Positions 1 through 7,885 of a DNA stretch of 14,683 nucleotides are shown piece by piece. Positions within the stretch are counted from its first letter, which is position 1. Each line of letters starts with the position of its first letter. Made by a program: the position numbers and the translations under genes. Location of the stretch: contig JAQVVK010000037.1 in assembly GCA_028698975.1 (NCBI GenBank), positions 1-14,683 on the forward strand, in the 5' to 3' direction. The notes below the pieces were generated by a model that worked only from the letters and a program-made list of their open reading frames with translations, was not told where the DNA came from and made no database searches. This DNA is from Victivallaceae bacterium (GTDB lineage Bacteria > Verrucomicrobiota > Lentisphaeria > Victivallales > Victivallaceae).

Positions 1-1497
1 CCAGCCCGGGCCGGCGGAGTTCTGTTTGGCCATCAGCCGCGAAACGAACTTCACGCAGACAAAGTAACCCGAGTAATTGATCGAGGTGACAAAATCCCAG
101 TCTTTCTTTTCCAGCGTCTTGACCGAACCGGCTTTGAGCACACCGGCGTTGGCCACAAATAGATCGATGCCGCCGTAGTTGGAGGCCACCGCGCGCACCA
201 TGGTCTCCACCGACGCCTCGTCGGAGATGTTGACCGCCACGGCTCCGGTGCCGCCGGTGGATTTGATCGCCGCCGCCGCCTGACGCGCTCCGTCGGCGTT
301 GAGATCGGCGATCACCACCGTTGCGCCGGCCGCGGCCAGCTTCTCGGCGATGCCGAAACCGAATCCCTGGGCTCCTCCGGTCACCACGGCAATCTTGCCG
401 GTGAGGGTGGCTCCCGAACCCGCCGCCACCTTGCGGCGATACGACTCGGCTTCCCAGTTTTCAATGAAAGCACGGCGTGCGTCGTCGAGGTAAAGCGGCC
501 CGCCGAATGCCGACGAAAGCTGCTGTACCAGACCGCCGTCACGGGCCAGCATGGCCACGGTTTCGGCGGCGGGGGCGTTTTTGCCGGCGCAGAAAACCGC
601 TTTCCCCGGCACTTCGACCACCAAAGGCTTGTAGCCGTGGAGTTTTTCAAATGCTTCGACCGCTTCGCGGCTTGGCGCGTCGCAAACCAGTGAGTATGAC
701 TTCGCATAGACGATGTGATCGGGCGTGAGTGCGCCGCAGGCGGTCTTGAACGGTGCGATCGATTTTACCGTCATTGGAGCAGTGCCGTCGGAAAGCCACC
801 AGCGCAGTTGCGGGGCGTATTCCATGACCGTATCCATGTCATATTCGCCGGTAAGTTCGACTTCGAGCGAAATCCCGGCTTGGGCGCAGCACTCGCGCAG
901 GGTGTCCATCACCTGTTTGTAGATTGCGTCAATACCCTCGGCGGTGTCCGCTCCGGCGAATACCCCGTGATTCTGCAAAAAGATCAACGCCGGAGCATGA
1001 CCGTTTTGGCGTTTGTAGTTTTCCAGATGCTCAAGCAGGGTAAGCCCGAGTATGAACCCGGGATCGGTGGCCGGTACCCAAAGCGCGCCGGGGAACAATT
1101 CGTTGCATATTTTTTCTCCGTCCTGCCCGCAGGTGAGCGCATTGACCACGCCCGGGTGCAGGTGAAGCACATAGGTGAACTCCAAAAGCTCGTGCAGCGG
1201 AGCCTCGACCGACGGGCGGCGGCCGGAGCTGTTCACCGTTGCAAACGTCATATAGCGGTTGGCCAGCTTTTCGCGTTCGGCCGCCGGAGCCTTGGCCACA
1301 TCGGCAAAGGCGCGGCGGATCACGGCGCGCTCCAGCTTTATGAAGTCGTCCTCCACAATCTTGGCCAGCGGCACGCCGCTCGGCTTGATGTAGAGATACT
1401 GCTCATCCTTGAAAGAGGAATTGCCGCCGCCGGCCAGCACATAGCTCGGGTCGGCACCGTAACGATTGGAAAGCTCCCGGATCACTGCAAGAGACAT
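1..1497 (-). CDS. Bifunctional class II aldolase / short-chain dehydrogenase (rhamnulose-1-phosphate aldolase type), 3' end cut by window
   Basis: Read from the ATG at 1497, the frame stays open to the window edge, giving 499 residues without a stop. The N-terminal part is a class II aldolase/adducin domain: GGGNSSFK at residues 23-30 (phosphate-binding type loop), the zinc-ligand pair in HLHP at 112-115, and QNHGV with His177. From about residue 365 a Rossmann SDR domain begins, with TGGAQGFG at about 373 and ANAG around Asn450. The YxxxK catalytic pair must lie beyond the edge. In this family the aldolase splits L-rhamnulose-1-phosphate into DHAP and L-lactaldehyde, and the SDR half oxidises or reduces the aldehyde. 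The rhamnose assignment rests on rhaA, 28 bp upstream on the same strand. A GAAGGAAAA SD precedes the start. The aldolase part (about 360 residues) looks shorter than in typical RhaEW-like fusions as I remember them, so another deoxy-sugar phosphate substrate is possible. The fusion itself is well supported. Confidence 0.88.
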   Translation of the reverse strand, partial: MSLAVIRELSNRYGADPSYVLAGGGNSSFKDEQYLYIKPSGVPLAKIVEDDFIKLERAVIRRAFADVAKAPAAEREKLANRYMTFATVNSSGRRPSVEAPLHELLEFTYVLHLHPGVVNALTCGQDGEKICNELFPGALWVPATDPGFILGLTLLEHLENYKRQNGHAPALIFLQNHGVFAGADTAEGIDAIYKQVMDTLRECCAQAGISLEVELTGEYDMDTVMEYAPQLRWWLSDGTAPMTVKSIAPFKTACGALTPDHIVYAKSYSLVCDAPSREAVEAFEKLHGYKPLVVEVPGKAVFCAGKNAPAAETVAMLARDGGLVQQLSSAFGGPLYLDDARRAFIENWEAESYRRKVAAGSGATLTGKIAVVTGGAQGFGFGIAEKLAAAGATVVIADLNADGARQAAAAIKSTGGTGAVAVNISDEASVETMVRAVASNYGGIDLFVANAGVLKAGSVKTLEKKDWDFVTSINYSGYFVCVKFVSRLMAKQNSAGPGW

Positions 1498-1525
1498 TTT
1501 GTTTTTCCTTCGCTTTTTTTACGGA

Positions 1526-2773
1526 TTAACCGCGCTTGGCCAGCACATTTTTTTCGTAGCAGCGCACTTCGTCAAGCCATGCGGAGCCGACCGGCACGCC
1601 GCAGCGTTCACAGTATTCGTCCCAAACCGCGGCGAACGGCAGGGTTTTGGCTTCTTCGAGCAGCGCGAGCCGCCCGGTGAAGTCGCCCTTTTTCTCGACC
1701 GACGCGAGTTCCTTGGCCGGTTCGACCAGAGCGAGCAATAACGACTTGTACATATTGCGCGCGCCGATGGTCCATGCCGCGATGCGGTTGATCGATGCGT
1801 CAAAGTAATCCAGCCCGATGTGGACGCGCTTGTCGAAGTTGTGGCGGATGACCTCCTCGCCGATGGCGCGAAGCTCATCGGTGAGCGTCACCACATGGTC
1901 GCTGTCCCAGCGGACGCCCCGGCTGACGTGCAGCAGCACTTCGTCGACAAAAAGCAGCGTGCTGCTGAGTTTGTCGGAGATGACTTCCGTCGGGTGGAAG
2001 TGGCCGGAGTCAAGGCAAAGCAGAAGTTTGTTCTTCATGGCGTAGCCCATATAGAACTCATGCGAACCGACCGTACAGCTCTCGGCGCCGATGCCGAAGA
2101 GCTTGCACTCGACCGCGTCGCGGTCGTAACGCGGGTCGATCTTGACCGCGAATATCTTGTCGAGCGAATCGGCCAGCCGTTTGCGCGGAGCAAGCCGGTC
2201 AAACGGCGTGTCTTTGAAGCCGTCCGGGACCCAGAAGTTGGTTATGCAGGTGTTGTGCAACGTTTTGCCAAACGATTCGGCGATCTTGCGGCAAGCGATG
2301 CCGTGATCGACCCAAAACGCCCGGATGCCGGCGTCGGAGCTGCTCAGCGTCAAACCGTTGTCCATCTTCGGATGCGAGAAAAACGACGGGTTGAAGTCCA
2401 AACCCACCTTGTTGGCTTTGGCCCAGTCGACCCAGCGCGCGAAGTGTTTCGGCTCCAGCTTGTCGCGGCCCACCTTTTTGCCGTTGGTCTCGGCGTAGAT
2501 CGCGTGCAGATTGAGCCGCTTCGTGCCGGGAATAAGCGACATCGCTTTGTCGATGTCGGCGCGAAGTTCGTCCGGCGTGCGGGCGCGACCCGGGTAATTG
2601 CCGGTCACGGCCAGACCGCCATCCAGCGAAATATTGTTCTCAAAACCGGCCACGTCGTCGCCCTGCCAGCAATGCAGGCTCACCGCGATCTTGTCAAGCC
2701 GCTTAAAGGCCGCCTCGGTGTCGACCCCGTGAGTTTGATAAACGGCCTTGGCCAAATCGTATGCTTTGCTCAT
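1526..2773 (-). CDS. rhaA: L-rhamnose isomerase
   Basis: This cytoplasmic metal-dependent enzyme interconverts L-rhamnose and L-rhamnulose, the first step of rhamnose breakdown. The 415-residue product matches the E. coli RhaA pattern along its whole length. Shared blocks include SLHCWQGDDVAGFEN near the N-terminus, TGNYPGRAR, RLNLHAIYAE, GLDFNPSFFSHP, KLFGIGAES, CLDSGHFHPTEVISDK, RWDSDHVV and DYFDASINRIAAW. The Asp and His residues in the last blocks are the metal ligands known for the family. I chose the ATG at 2773 because an AAGGAA SD lies about 10 nt upstream. A TTG at 2803 would add ten residues that swallow that SD, and it has no SD of its own. The gene has its own promoter and is followed after 28 bp by the aldolase/dehydrogenase gene, which gives an isomerase-to-aldolase module. 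No rhamnulokinase is visible in the window. Confidence 0.97.
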   Translation of the reverse strand: MSKAYDLAKAVYQTHGVDTEAAFKRLDKIAVSLHCWQGDDVAGFENNISLDGGLAVTGNYPGRARTPDELRADIDKAMSLIPGTKRLNLHAIYAETNGKKVGRDKLEPKHFARWVDWAKANKVGLDFNPSFFSHPKMDNGLTLSSSDAGIRAFWVDHGIACRKIAESFGKTLHNTCITNFWVPDGFKDTPFDRLAPRKRLADSLDKIFAVKIDPRYDRDAVECKLFGIGAESCTVGSHEFYMGYAMKNKLLLCLDSGHFHPTEVISDKLSSTLLFVDEVLLHVSRGVRWDSDHVVTLTDELRAIGEEVIRHNFDKRVHIGLDYFDASINRIAAWTIGARNMYKSLLLALVEPAKELASVEKKGDFTGRLALLEEAKTLPFAAVWDEYCERCGVPVGSAWLDEVRCYEKNVLAKRG

Positions 2774-2826
2774 TTTTGCGCGATTCCTTTCGTTTTGGAT
2801 CAAATTTGTAAATATAAGTATAACTT

Positions 2827-2854
2827 AATATAACACGGTTGAAACATTGTGCAA
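2827..2854 (-). promoter_or_regulatory. Probable sigma-70-type promoter of rhaA, with overlapping inverted repeat
   Basis: On the minus strand, TTGCAC (2849-2854) is followed after 16 bp by TATATT (2827-2832). This is a good housekeeping-type promoter about 50 bp upstream of the rhaA start. An inverted repeat, TAAGT-N3-ACTTA (2815-2827), starts at the -10 box and covers the expected transcription start, a position that suits a repressor operator. No consensus for a named regulator is recognisable. Confidence 0.55.
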
Positions 2855-2870
2855 GCCTTTTCGCGGCAAT

Positions 2871-3983
2871 TTATTTGCAGGCGGCGACAATCTCCTGCTT
2901 CAAGGCTTCAACGCCGTCCTTTTGCGAAAACACCCCTACGGTACGGCCAAATTTGAACAGCACGACTTCGCCGGATTTCGAGCCGGCTATGCCAAGATCG
3001 GCGTCACGCGCTTCGCCCGGCCCGTTGACCGCGCACCCCATGACCGCGACTTTGGCCAGATTGATGACCTTGCCCTGCGATTTCAGACCGTCGATGAAGC
3101 GCTCGACTTCTCCGGCCAGACCGATCAGATCGATCATGGTGCGCCCGCAGGTCGGGCAGGAAACCAGCTCCGGAGCCGCCGGACGCAGCCCGCACGCTTC
3201 GAGAATGCGGATCGCCGCCGTCACTTCGGCGGCGGGCGGCGCGGTGAGGCTCACCCGTATGGTGTCGCCGATCCCCTCCATAAGCAATGTGCCGATACCG
3301 ATAGCCGACTTGATGACGCCGTGTGCCGGGGTGCCGGCTTCGGTGATCCCCAGATGGAGCGGGTAATCGGAGCGCGAAGCAAATTCCCGGCAGGCGGCGG
3401 TCGTAATGCCGACGCTTGATGATTTCAAAGCCACCTTGATCGCGGAAACTCCAAATTTTTCCAGCATGGCGCACTCGTGCATCGCGCTTTCGACCAAGCT
3501 CTCGGCCACCGCCGCGTCATGGCTCATGCCCGCCGACATCTTGGCGCGTATCCATGCGGGGCGCAGACTGCCGGCGTTGGCTCCGACCCTGATCGGTATG
3601 TTGTGAGCCAGCGCGCACTTCGCGACGATTTCCACCGCCGCCGGATCGGTGAGATTGCCGGGGTTGAGCCGCACCGCCGCCGCTCCGTTTTCGATTGCGG
3701 CGACCGCCAGACGGTGGTCAAAATGAATGTCCGCCACCAGCGGCAACGGCGACGCCTCGGCGATGGTGGCTATCGCTTGCGCCGCCGCCATGTCCGGTAC
3801 CGCCAGTCTGATTATCTCGCAGCCGATCCCGGCAAGTTCGTCGATCTGCGCCAGCGAGGCTTTGGTGTCACGCGTGTCGGTGTTGAGCATCGATTGAATC
3901 GAGATCGGGGCATTGCCGCCGACTTCGACTTTTCCTACGAAAACGCTACGGCTGTGCCGTCGTTTCCCTTGCGGCGTCTGCAT
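2871..3983 (-). CDS. ispG: 4-Hydroxy-3-methylbut-2-en-1-yl diphosphate synthase
   Basis: IspG (GcpE) is a [4Fe-4S] enzyme of the MEP isoprenoid pathway that reductively converts MEcPP to HMBPP in the cytoplasm. The 370-residue product begins with the family signature region (KVEVGGNAPISIQSMLNTDT), continues through a TIM-barrel with VADIHFDHRLA and VRLNPGN, and ends in the cluster-binding domain. There SCPTCGRT supplies Cys276 and Cys279, and MGCAVNGPGEA supplies Cys317 and the conserved Glu324. All three cluster cysteines are therefore present. Length is normal for the short bacterial form. The ATG at 3983 has a GGAG SD 8 nt upstream and lies inside the end of rseP (38-nt overlap), so the two genes are very likely cotranscribed and translationally coupled. 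The rseP-ispG order is a known bacterial arrangement, often with dxr nearby, but dxr is not seen here. Confidence 0.97.
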   Translation of the reverse strand: MQTPQGKRRHSRSVFVGKVEVGGNAPISIQSMLNTDTRDTKASLAQIDELAGIGCEIIRLAVPDMAAAQAIATIAEASPLPLVADIHFDHRLAVAAIENGAAAVRLNPGNLTDPAAVEIVAKCALAHNIPIRVGANAGSLRPAWIRAKMSAGMSHDAAVAESLVESAMHECAMLEKFGVSAIKVALKSSSVGITTAACREFASRSDYPLHLGITEAGTPAHGVIKSAIGIGTLLMEGIGDTIRVSLTAPPAAEVTAAIRILEACGLRPAAPELVSCPTCGRTMIDLIGLAGEVERFIDGLKSQGKVINLAKVAVMGCAVNGPGEARDADLGIAGSKSGEVVLFKFGRTVGVFSQKDGVEALKQEIVAACK

Positions 3984-5658
3984 TGTTGTTCTCCACTGCT
4001 GGGTTGGGGGCCGGTTCGCCGTCTGCGAACCGGTTTCGGTAAAGCCGTCTGCCGTCTATATAGGTGGCAAACAGCATCAAGGCGATCAACAGCACCACAA
4101 ATACCGCCGACAATCCTTTGATGATGACGGTCGGCACCGGACGGCGGAATATCAGCTCAAACAATCCGAACGCCACATGTCCGCCGTCAAGCACCGGCAG
4201 CGGCAGCAGATTGAAGATGGCCAGCGCAAACGAGATGAGCGCGATAAAATAGATGCCGGTTATGAGCGAACCGCTTTCCACCGACTGAAAAAGTACCATG
4301 CCCATGCCGAGCGGCCCGGAAATGTGGGTCGGATTGAGCGAACTGGCTTTTTCGGTCAGTCCCATTTTTTTGCCGACCCAAAACGACATGTTGCGCAGGG
4401 TCTTGTAACTTTGCTCCAGCATTGAGACAAACTGCTTGGCCGGGGAGGGATGCTCCCTTATATCCACCGTGATGCCTATCGTGCGCGGCTCCACCGCCCG
4501 TGCCGTCAGCTTGAACGGCGGCAATATCTTGCCATCGCGGAACACGACCATCTCCAAGGGCTGGTCTTTATATTTGGACAAAGCGTTTTGCATGGCTTCG
4601 GGAGATGAGATTTTTTCGCCGTTGATGCTCAAAATCAGATCGCCTCCGCTTATTCCGGCTTTTGCGGCCGGCCACTTGGCGCGCACCGAATCGACCATGA
4701 CCCCCTGCGAGGCCGGGCGCATGTTTATGCCGACAAGGTAGCGGGTGTAGGCCTGGCCGCCCGGAATCGTTTCCGGAGTGACTTCGACCTCGCGCCGGAC
4801 TCCCTCCGCATTTTCAAGCGTGAGTTTGACTGGCTCGCCGGCGGCAAGGTTGAACGCCATTTGTATATCTTCAATACCGAGCGCAAGCTCGTCGTTGACG
4901 TAGATAAGCATGTCGCCCGGAACAATTCCGGCCCGTTCGGCCGGTGAACCCTTGGCCACCTCGGAAAACGCGATCGGTATCAGCGGCCGGAAAAACGGAT
5001 AGGCCACCTTTTCATGCCGGAGCGATCCCGGCGCGTCCGGGTTGGGCTGCGGCGCGAAACGCACGCTCAGATCCCGACCGTCGCGCCGCACGCCGTATTC
5101 GACGTCGCCGATGGTAAAGAGAATAGAGTTCACAAATTCGACCCAGGTCGAGTTGAAGGGTTTCCCGTTGACCTTTACGATGGTGTCTCCGGAGCGCAAT
5201 CCGGCCTGATACTCCGGACTTTGGGCGTTGACGGTCATCACCGTTATTTCGCTCATGCGCGGCGACGTGCGCGGCATGCCGACCGCCCAGACCACACAGG
5301 CGACCAACAGCCCGGATATGATGTTGAAAAAAGGCCCCGCCGCCGCCGTAATGATACGGTCAAGCGGCTTTGCTCTCGCCAGCTCGGTGCCGTCCGCCGC
5401 CTTGGGTATCTGATCGGTCGCGTCGATCTGCGGCAGCTCGACGTAGCCTCCGAAAGGAAGCCAGCCGATGCGGTATTCGATACCGTTGACTTTTTTGCGC
5501 CAGATCGGCCGGAACCCGATGGAAAACGCATCGATGTGCAGACCGCGCCAGCGGGCGGCCAGAAAATGGCCGAGTTCATGTGAAAAAATACAGAATCCGA
5601 TAGCCAGCATTGCAAAAAGCAAAGAGGCCGTATAAATCAAAATATCAAAGAACATCAT
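3946..5658 (-). CDS. rseP: RseP-like site-2 metalloprotease (M50) with three PDZ-like domains
   Basis: This inner-membrane zinc protease of the S2P family cleaves substrates within the membrane, classically anti-sigma factors or leftover signal peptides. The 570-residue product has a first membrane segment at about 5-25 running into the zinc motif HELGH (27-31), then GGYV in the conserved loop and a second membrane segment at about 104-127. Three PDZ-like repeats follow at about 134-203, 228-298 and 310-390, each with an AG-(L/I)-x2-GD-type core. Near the C-terminus lies NLLPLPVLDGG (483-493), with the third zinc-ligand Asp491, and then a last membrane helix. E. coli RseP is about 450 residues with two PDZ domains, so this one is longer. 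The ATG at 5658 has a GGGGGA SD 7 nt upstream. Upstream alternatives (ATG 5673, TTG 5709) lack one. ispG overlaps its end. Confidence 0.95.
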   Translation of the reverse strand: MMFFDILIYTASLLFAMLAIGFCIFSHELGHFLAARWRGLHIDAFSIGFRPIWRKKVNGIEYRIGWLPFGGYVELPQIDATDQIPKAADGTELARAKPLDRIITAAAGPFFNIISGLLVACVVWAVGMPRTSPRMSEITVMTVNAQSPEYQAGLRSGDTIVKVNGKPFNSTWVEFVNSILFTIGDVEYGVRRDGRDLSVRFAPQPNPDAPGSLRHEKVAYPFFRPLIPIAFSEVAKGSPAERAGIVPGDMLIYVNDELALGIEDIQMAFNLAAGEPVKLTLENAEGVRREVEVTPETIPGGQAYTRYLVGINMRPASQGVMVDSVRAKWPAAKAGISGGDLILSINGEKISSPEAMQNALSKYKDQPLEMVVFRDGKILPPFKLTARAVEPRTIGITVDIREHPSPAKQFVSMLEQSYKTLRNMSFWVGKKMGLTEKASSLNPTHISGPLGMGMVLFQSVESGSLITGIYFIALISFALAIFNLLPLPVLDGGHVAFGLFELIFRRPVPTVIIKGLSAVFVVLLIALMLFATYIDGRRLYRNRFADGEPAPNPAVENNNADAARETTAQP

Positions 5659-5691
5659 ATTTGTATCCCCCATTGCATATACACATTTTAT

Positions 5692-5719
5692 ACAATACCC
5701 CGAAAACAATTTTTTTCAA
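5692..5719 (-). promoter_or_regulatory. Possible promoter of rseP-ispG
   Basis: On the minus strand, TTGAAA (5714-5719) is followed after 16 bp by TATTGT (5692-5697), about 35 bp before the rseP start. The -35 box is good and the -10 box moderate. It faces away from the TPR gene, so the 5659-5853 region is divergent. Confidence 0.4.
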
Positions 5720-5777
5720 GGGCGCAGCTCTTCAAAACGCACAAAGCGAAAAAAGGTTTTAATTTTTATCTTATGAT

Positions 5778-5805
5778 TTGTATTTGCATTAATGCGGCCT
5801 ATATT
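5778..5805 (+). promoter_or_regulatory. Possible promoter of the TPR-exosortase operon
   Basis: TTGTAT (5778-5783) is followed after 16 bp by TATATT (5800-5805). The -10 is strong and the -35 weak. A second TATATT at 5817-5822 has no recognisable -35. The surrounding region is much richer in A+T than the flanking genes, as expected of a promoter. Confidence 0.35.
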
Positions 5806-5819
5806 AGTGGTTGGTGTAT

Positions 5820-5834
5820 ATTGTTTGCAACAAT
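5820..5834 (+). promoter_or_regulatory. Inverted repeat ATTGTT-N3-AACAAT, candidate operator
   Basis: A perfect 6-bp inverted repeat with a 3-nt centre (TGC) lies just upstream of the GGGAGGAG SD of the TPR gene and downstream of the candidate -10 box. The arms are too short and AT-rich for a terminator and there is no T-run, so a protein-binding site is more likely than an RNA hairpin. The regulator is unknown. Confidence 0.35.
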
Positions 5835-5853
5835 CGAATAGGGAGGAGTTAAG

Positions 5854-7875
5854 GTGAAACTCTCGGTGAAATTGTGTGTGATTGTGGTTGCCGTGGTTTT
5901 GTCTCTGGCGGTTTTTGGGGTGCTGGGATGGTTTGCCTGGGGCAGTTACTCGGTCGCCTCGCTGTGGAAATCGGCGTCGGCAAAGATCGAAAGTGGCGAT
6001 CACGACGGTGCGATGCACGATCTCAAAGAAGTTTTAAAACGCGACCGTTCCAATGAAAAAGCCTGTCGTATGCTGGCCGACCTTTGTGAAAAACGCGACG
6101 ATTTCGTCACCGGAGCCTACTACTGGAATCAGGTCGCCATGCTTAATCCGCTTGACCCGGATGCCGCCGATATGCGTATCCAAATGCTGCTTGACGGCCA
6201 AAAATACGCCGCGGCCGCCCAGCTGCTGCGCGCTAAATACAAGGAAAACAAACTCTCGCCGCGTCAAATCTCGATGTTTGCGTATGCCGTCGCCGCCTCC
6301 GGCACGCTGGACGAGGCCGCCGAATTGCTGGCGGAGGCGGAGCGGATCGATGCCGGAGACCCGCGGTTGATGCGTATCCGGGCCGTGTTGCTGCTGCGTC
6401 GCGGCGACGTGAAAAATGCCGCGCTTGCCTACGGTCGCATGCTGCGCTCCGACGACCGCAATGCCCGCTGGCTCGGTATGATGGGCATGGCGCAGATCGC
6501 CGGTTTCAGCGGTAAATGGAGCGAGGCGGAGCAATGGTTGCTTAAAGCGGTGGCGGTTTCGCCGCGCCGCACCTACATGGCATTGGGGGAATTGTACAAG
6601 CTGAGAGGAAAACTTGATGAAAGCCGCAAGTATTTCGAGCTTGAACTGGCTTCCCAACCCGATAACCGGGCCGCCGTTATAAATTTGGGCGAACTTTTTG
6701 CCGCCCAGAAAAAGGCCGATGAGATCCGCAAGCTGCGTTCGGGGCTTTCGGTAAAAAGCAAGACCGATCTTGAGGTGGCCTACTATCTCGACACGCTTGC
6801 ATTTTATGTTGACAACAAACTGATTGAGGCGGCAAACGCCATCGAACTGTGTCCTGCGTTTCATTCGAGGCAGTTGTGCCGGGTCATTCACATCTCGTGT
6901 TATGCGGCGTTGGGCAAGACCGCGTTGATCCGAGAGGAAGTCAACGCCTTGCTGAAGCTGGCTCCCGGCCCGGGGGCTCGCGCCCAGCTGGCCGAGCAGC
7001 TGGCAAGGCTTCTGCCGATCATTCCCGCCGGGCGGCCGGATGACGTGGAGGGGGTGACCCGTCTGATTTTTGAACTTGGCGCACCGGATTCCCCGGCTTA
7101 CCGCCGGGCCGAAACCAGAATGATGCTCGACTCTTACAACCGCCGGGACTTCGATACGGTCATACGTCTGGCGGAGAAGCGGCTTAAGGCCGATCCCAAA
7201 GACGAGACCAGCCGCCTGATGCTGGCCGAGGCGCAGTTCAGCACCGGCAAGGTCGACCGCAGTCTTGCCAATTTCCAGCAGGTAAAAGCGAGTTTGCCGG
7301 CCCGCATCGGCGAGGCTCTCTGTTTTGAAGCTCTGCGCAAGTACGACAGTGCAAACAAGATATATCAGGATGCCATGGCCAAGTCGCCCGGCGACACCAT
7401 GCTGCTTGAGCGTTTCGCCATGTTTTTGCTGCGTACCCGGCATCTGAAAGAACTTAATGAACTTCTGGATGCTTTCCCGACCGACACTCCGCGTCGCAAG
7501 TATGCGGTAAATTCTCTGCGTGCCTATATGTTTGAGCAGTCCGGGTTGTCGGAAAAACAGCGGGAGAGCCGTCTGGAGGCCATCGATTCCCTCACAAAAA
7601 TGCCGTCGGCGCAGGAGCGTGACTATCAGCTGGCCTGTCTGTACGCGCAGACCGATCAGGACGAAAAAGCCGAGGAGATTTACGACCGTCTGCTTAAAAC
7701 CAATCCAAATTGGGGCTTGGTTTTGGTAAACCTCTCTGAAGTCAAAGCGGCTCTCGGCAAAGCGACCGAGGCGATGTCGCTTGCCCGCAAAGCGCAGACG
7801 CTCTATCCATCGTGGGAACCGGCCAAAAGTTGTCTGAGAAACCGGTTGACCGAGGCGGAAAAATCCGGCAGATAG
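5854..7875 (+). CDS. Membrane-anchored tetratricopeptide repeat protein of the exosortase locus
   Basis: The 673-residue product has one N-terminal membrane helix (about residues 8-30) after a Lys-containing start, with no lipobox Cys, so it is probably anchored in the inner membrane with the rest outside the cytoplasm. The remainder is an alpha-solenoid of degenerate TPRs. Clear units lie at about 37-70 and 71-104, 139-206, 210-275 and 590-660; the last contains DQDEKAEEIYDRLLKTNPNW. TPR proteins of this kind act as scaffolds. In PEP-CTERM/exosortase loci, TPR proteins of the PrsT type are common neighbours, and the exosortase gene here follows after 10 bp. The GTG start has a strong GGGAGGAG SD 5 nt upstream, so a non-ATG start is justified. 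The C-terminus has no sorting signal or membrane helix. The exact function cannot be read from the sequence. Confidence 0.9.
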   Translation: MKLSVKLCVIVVAVVLSLAVFGVLGWFAWGSYSVASLWKSASAKIESGDHDGAMHDLKEVLKRDRSNEKACRMLADLCEKRDDFVTGAYYWNQVAMLNPLDPDAADMRIQMLLDGQKYAAAAQLLRAKYKENKLSPRQISMFAYAVAASGTLDEAAELLAEAERIDAGDPRLMRIRAVLLLRRGDVKNAALAYGRMLRSDDRNARWLGMMGMAQIAGFSGKWSEAEQWLLKAVAVSPRRTYMALGELYKLRGKLDESRKYFELELASQPDNRAAVINLGELFAAQKKADEIRKLRSGLSVKSKTDLEVAYYLDTLAFYVDNKLIEAANAIELCPAFHSRQLCRVIHISCYAALGKTALIREEVNALLKLAPGPGARAQLAEQLARLLPIIPAGRPDDVEGVTRLIFELGAPDSPAYRRAETRMMLDSYNRRDFDTVIRLAEKRLKADPKDETSRLMLAEAQFSTGKVDRSLANFQQVKASLPARIGEALCFEALRKYDSANKIYQDAMAKSPGDTMLLERFAMFLLRTRHLKELNELLDAFPTDTPRRKYAVNSLRAYMFEQSGLSEKQRESRLEAIDSLTKMPSAQERDYQLACLYAQTDQDEKAEEIYDRLLKTNPNWGLVLVNLSEVKAALGKATEAMSLARKAQTLYPSWEPAKSCLRNRLTEAEKSGR

Positions 7876-7885
7876 TCGTGTTTAT

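Noticed and set aside
715..1680. 321-residue plus-strand open frame opposite the aldolase/dehydrogenase and the end of rhaA
   Set aside because: The minus strand carries conserved aldolase and isomerase motifs throughout. The plus frame spans two real genes and lacks motifs.
2774..2803. TTG start at 2803 extending RhaA by ten residues
   Set aside because: The extension would include the SD for the ATG at 2773, and the TTG has no SD of its own.
1820..2833. 337-residue plus-strand open frame opposite rhaA
   Set aside because: Shadow of rhaA, which matches its family over the full length.
2855..2873. Possible hairpin GCC...GGC after the ispG stop
   Set aside because: Only three base pairs and no following T-run on the minus strand, so it does not qualify as a terminator.
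3004..3474. Minus-strand open frame overlapping ispG in another frame
   Set aside because: Alternative frame of ispG with an Arg-rich composition typical of an out-of-frame reading of GC-rich coding DNA.
5854..5960. Lipoprotein signal peptide in the TPR protein
   Set aside because: The only early Cys is residue 8, before the hydrophobic helix. No lipobox follows the helix, so it is an uncleaved membrane anchor.
6034..7443. 469-residue open frame on the minus strand opposite the TPR gene
   Set aside because: It is a shadow of the TPR gene. Codon use that avoids TTA, CTA and TCA leaves the opposite strand open. The predicted protein shows no recognisable domain, whereas the plus strand has clear TPRs and an SD.
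7780..7875. Possible exosortase sorting signal at the C-terminus of the TPR protein
   Set aside because: The C-terminus is polar and TPR-like, with no hydrophobic helix or Arg cluster pattern.
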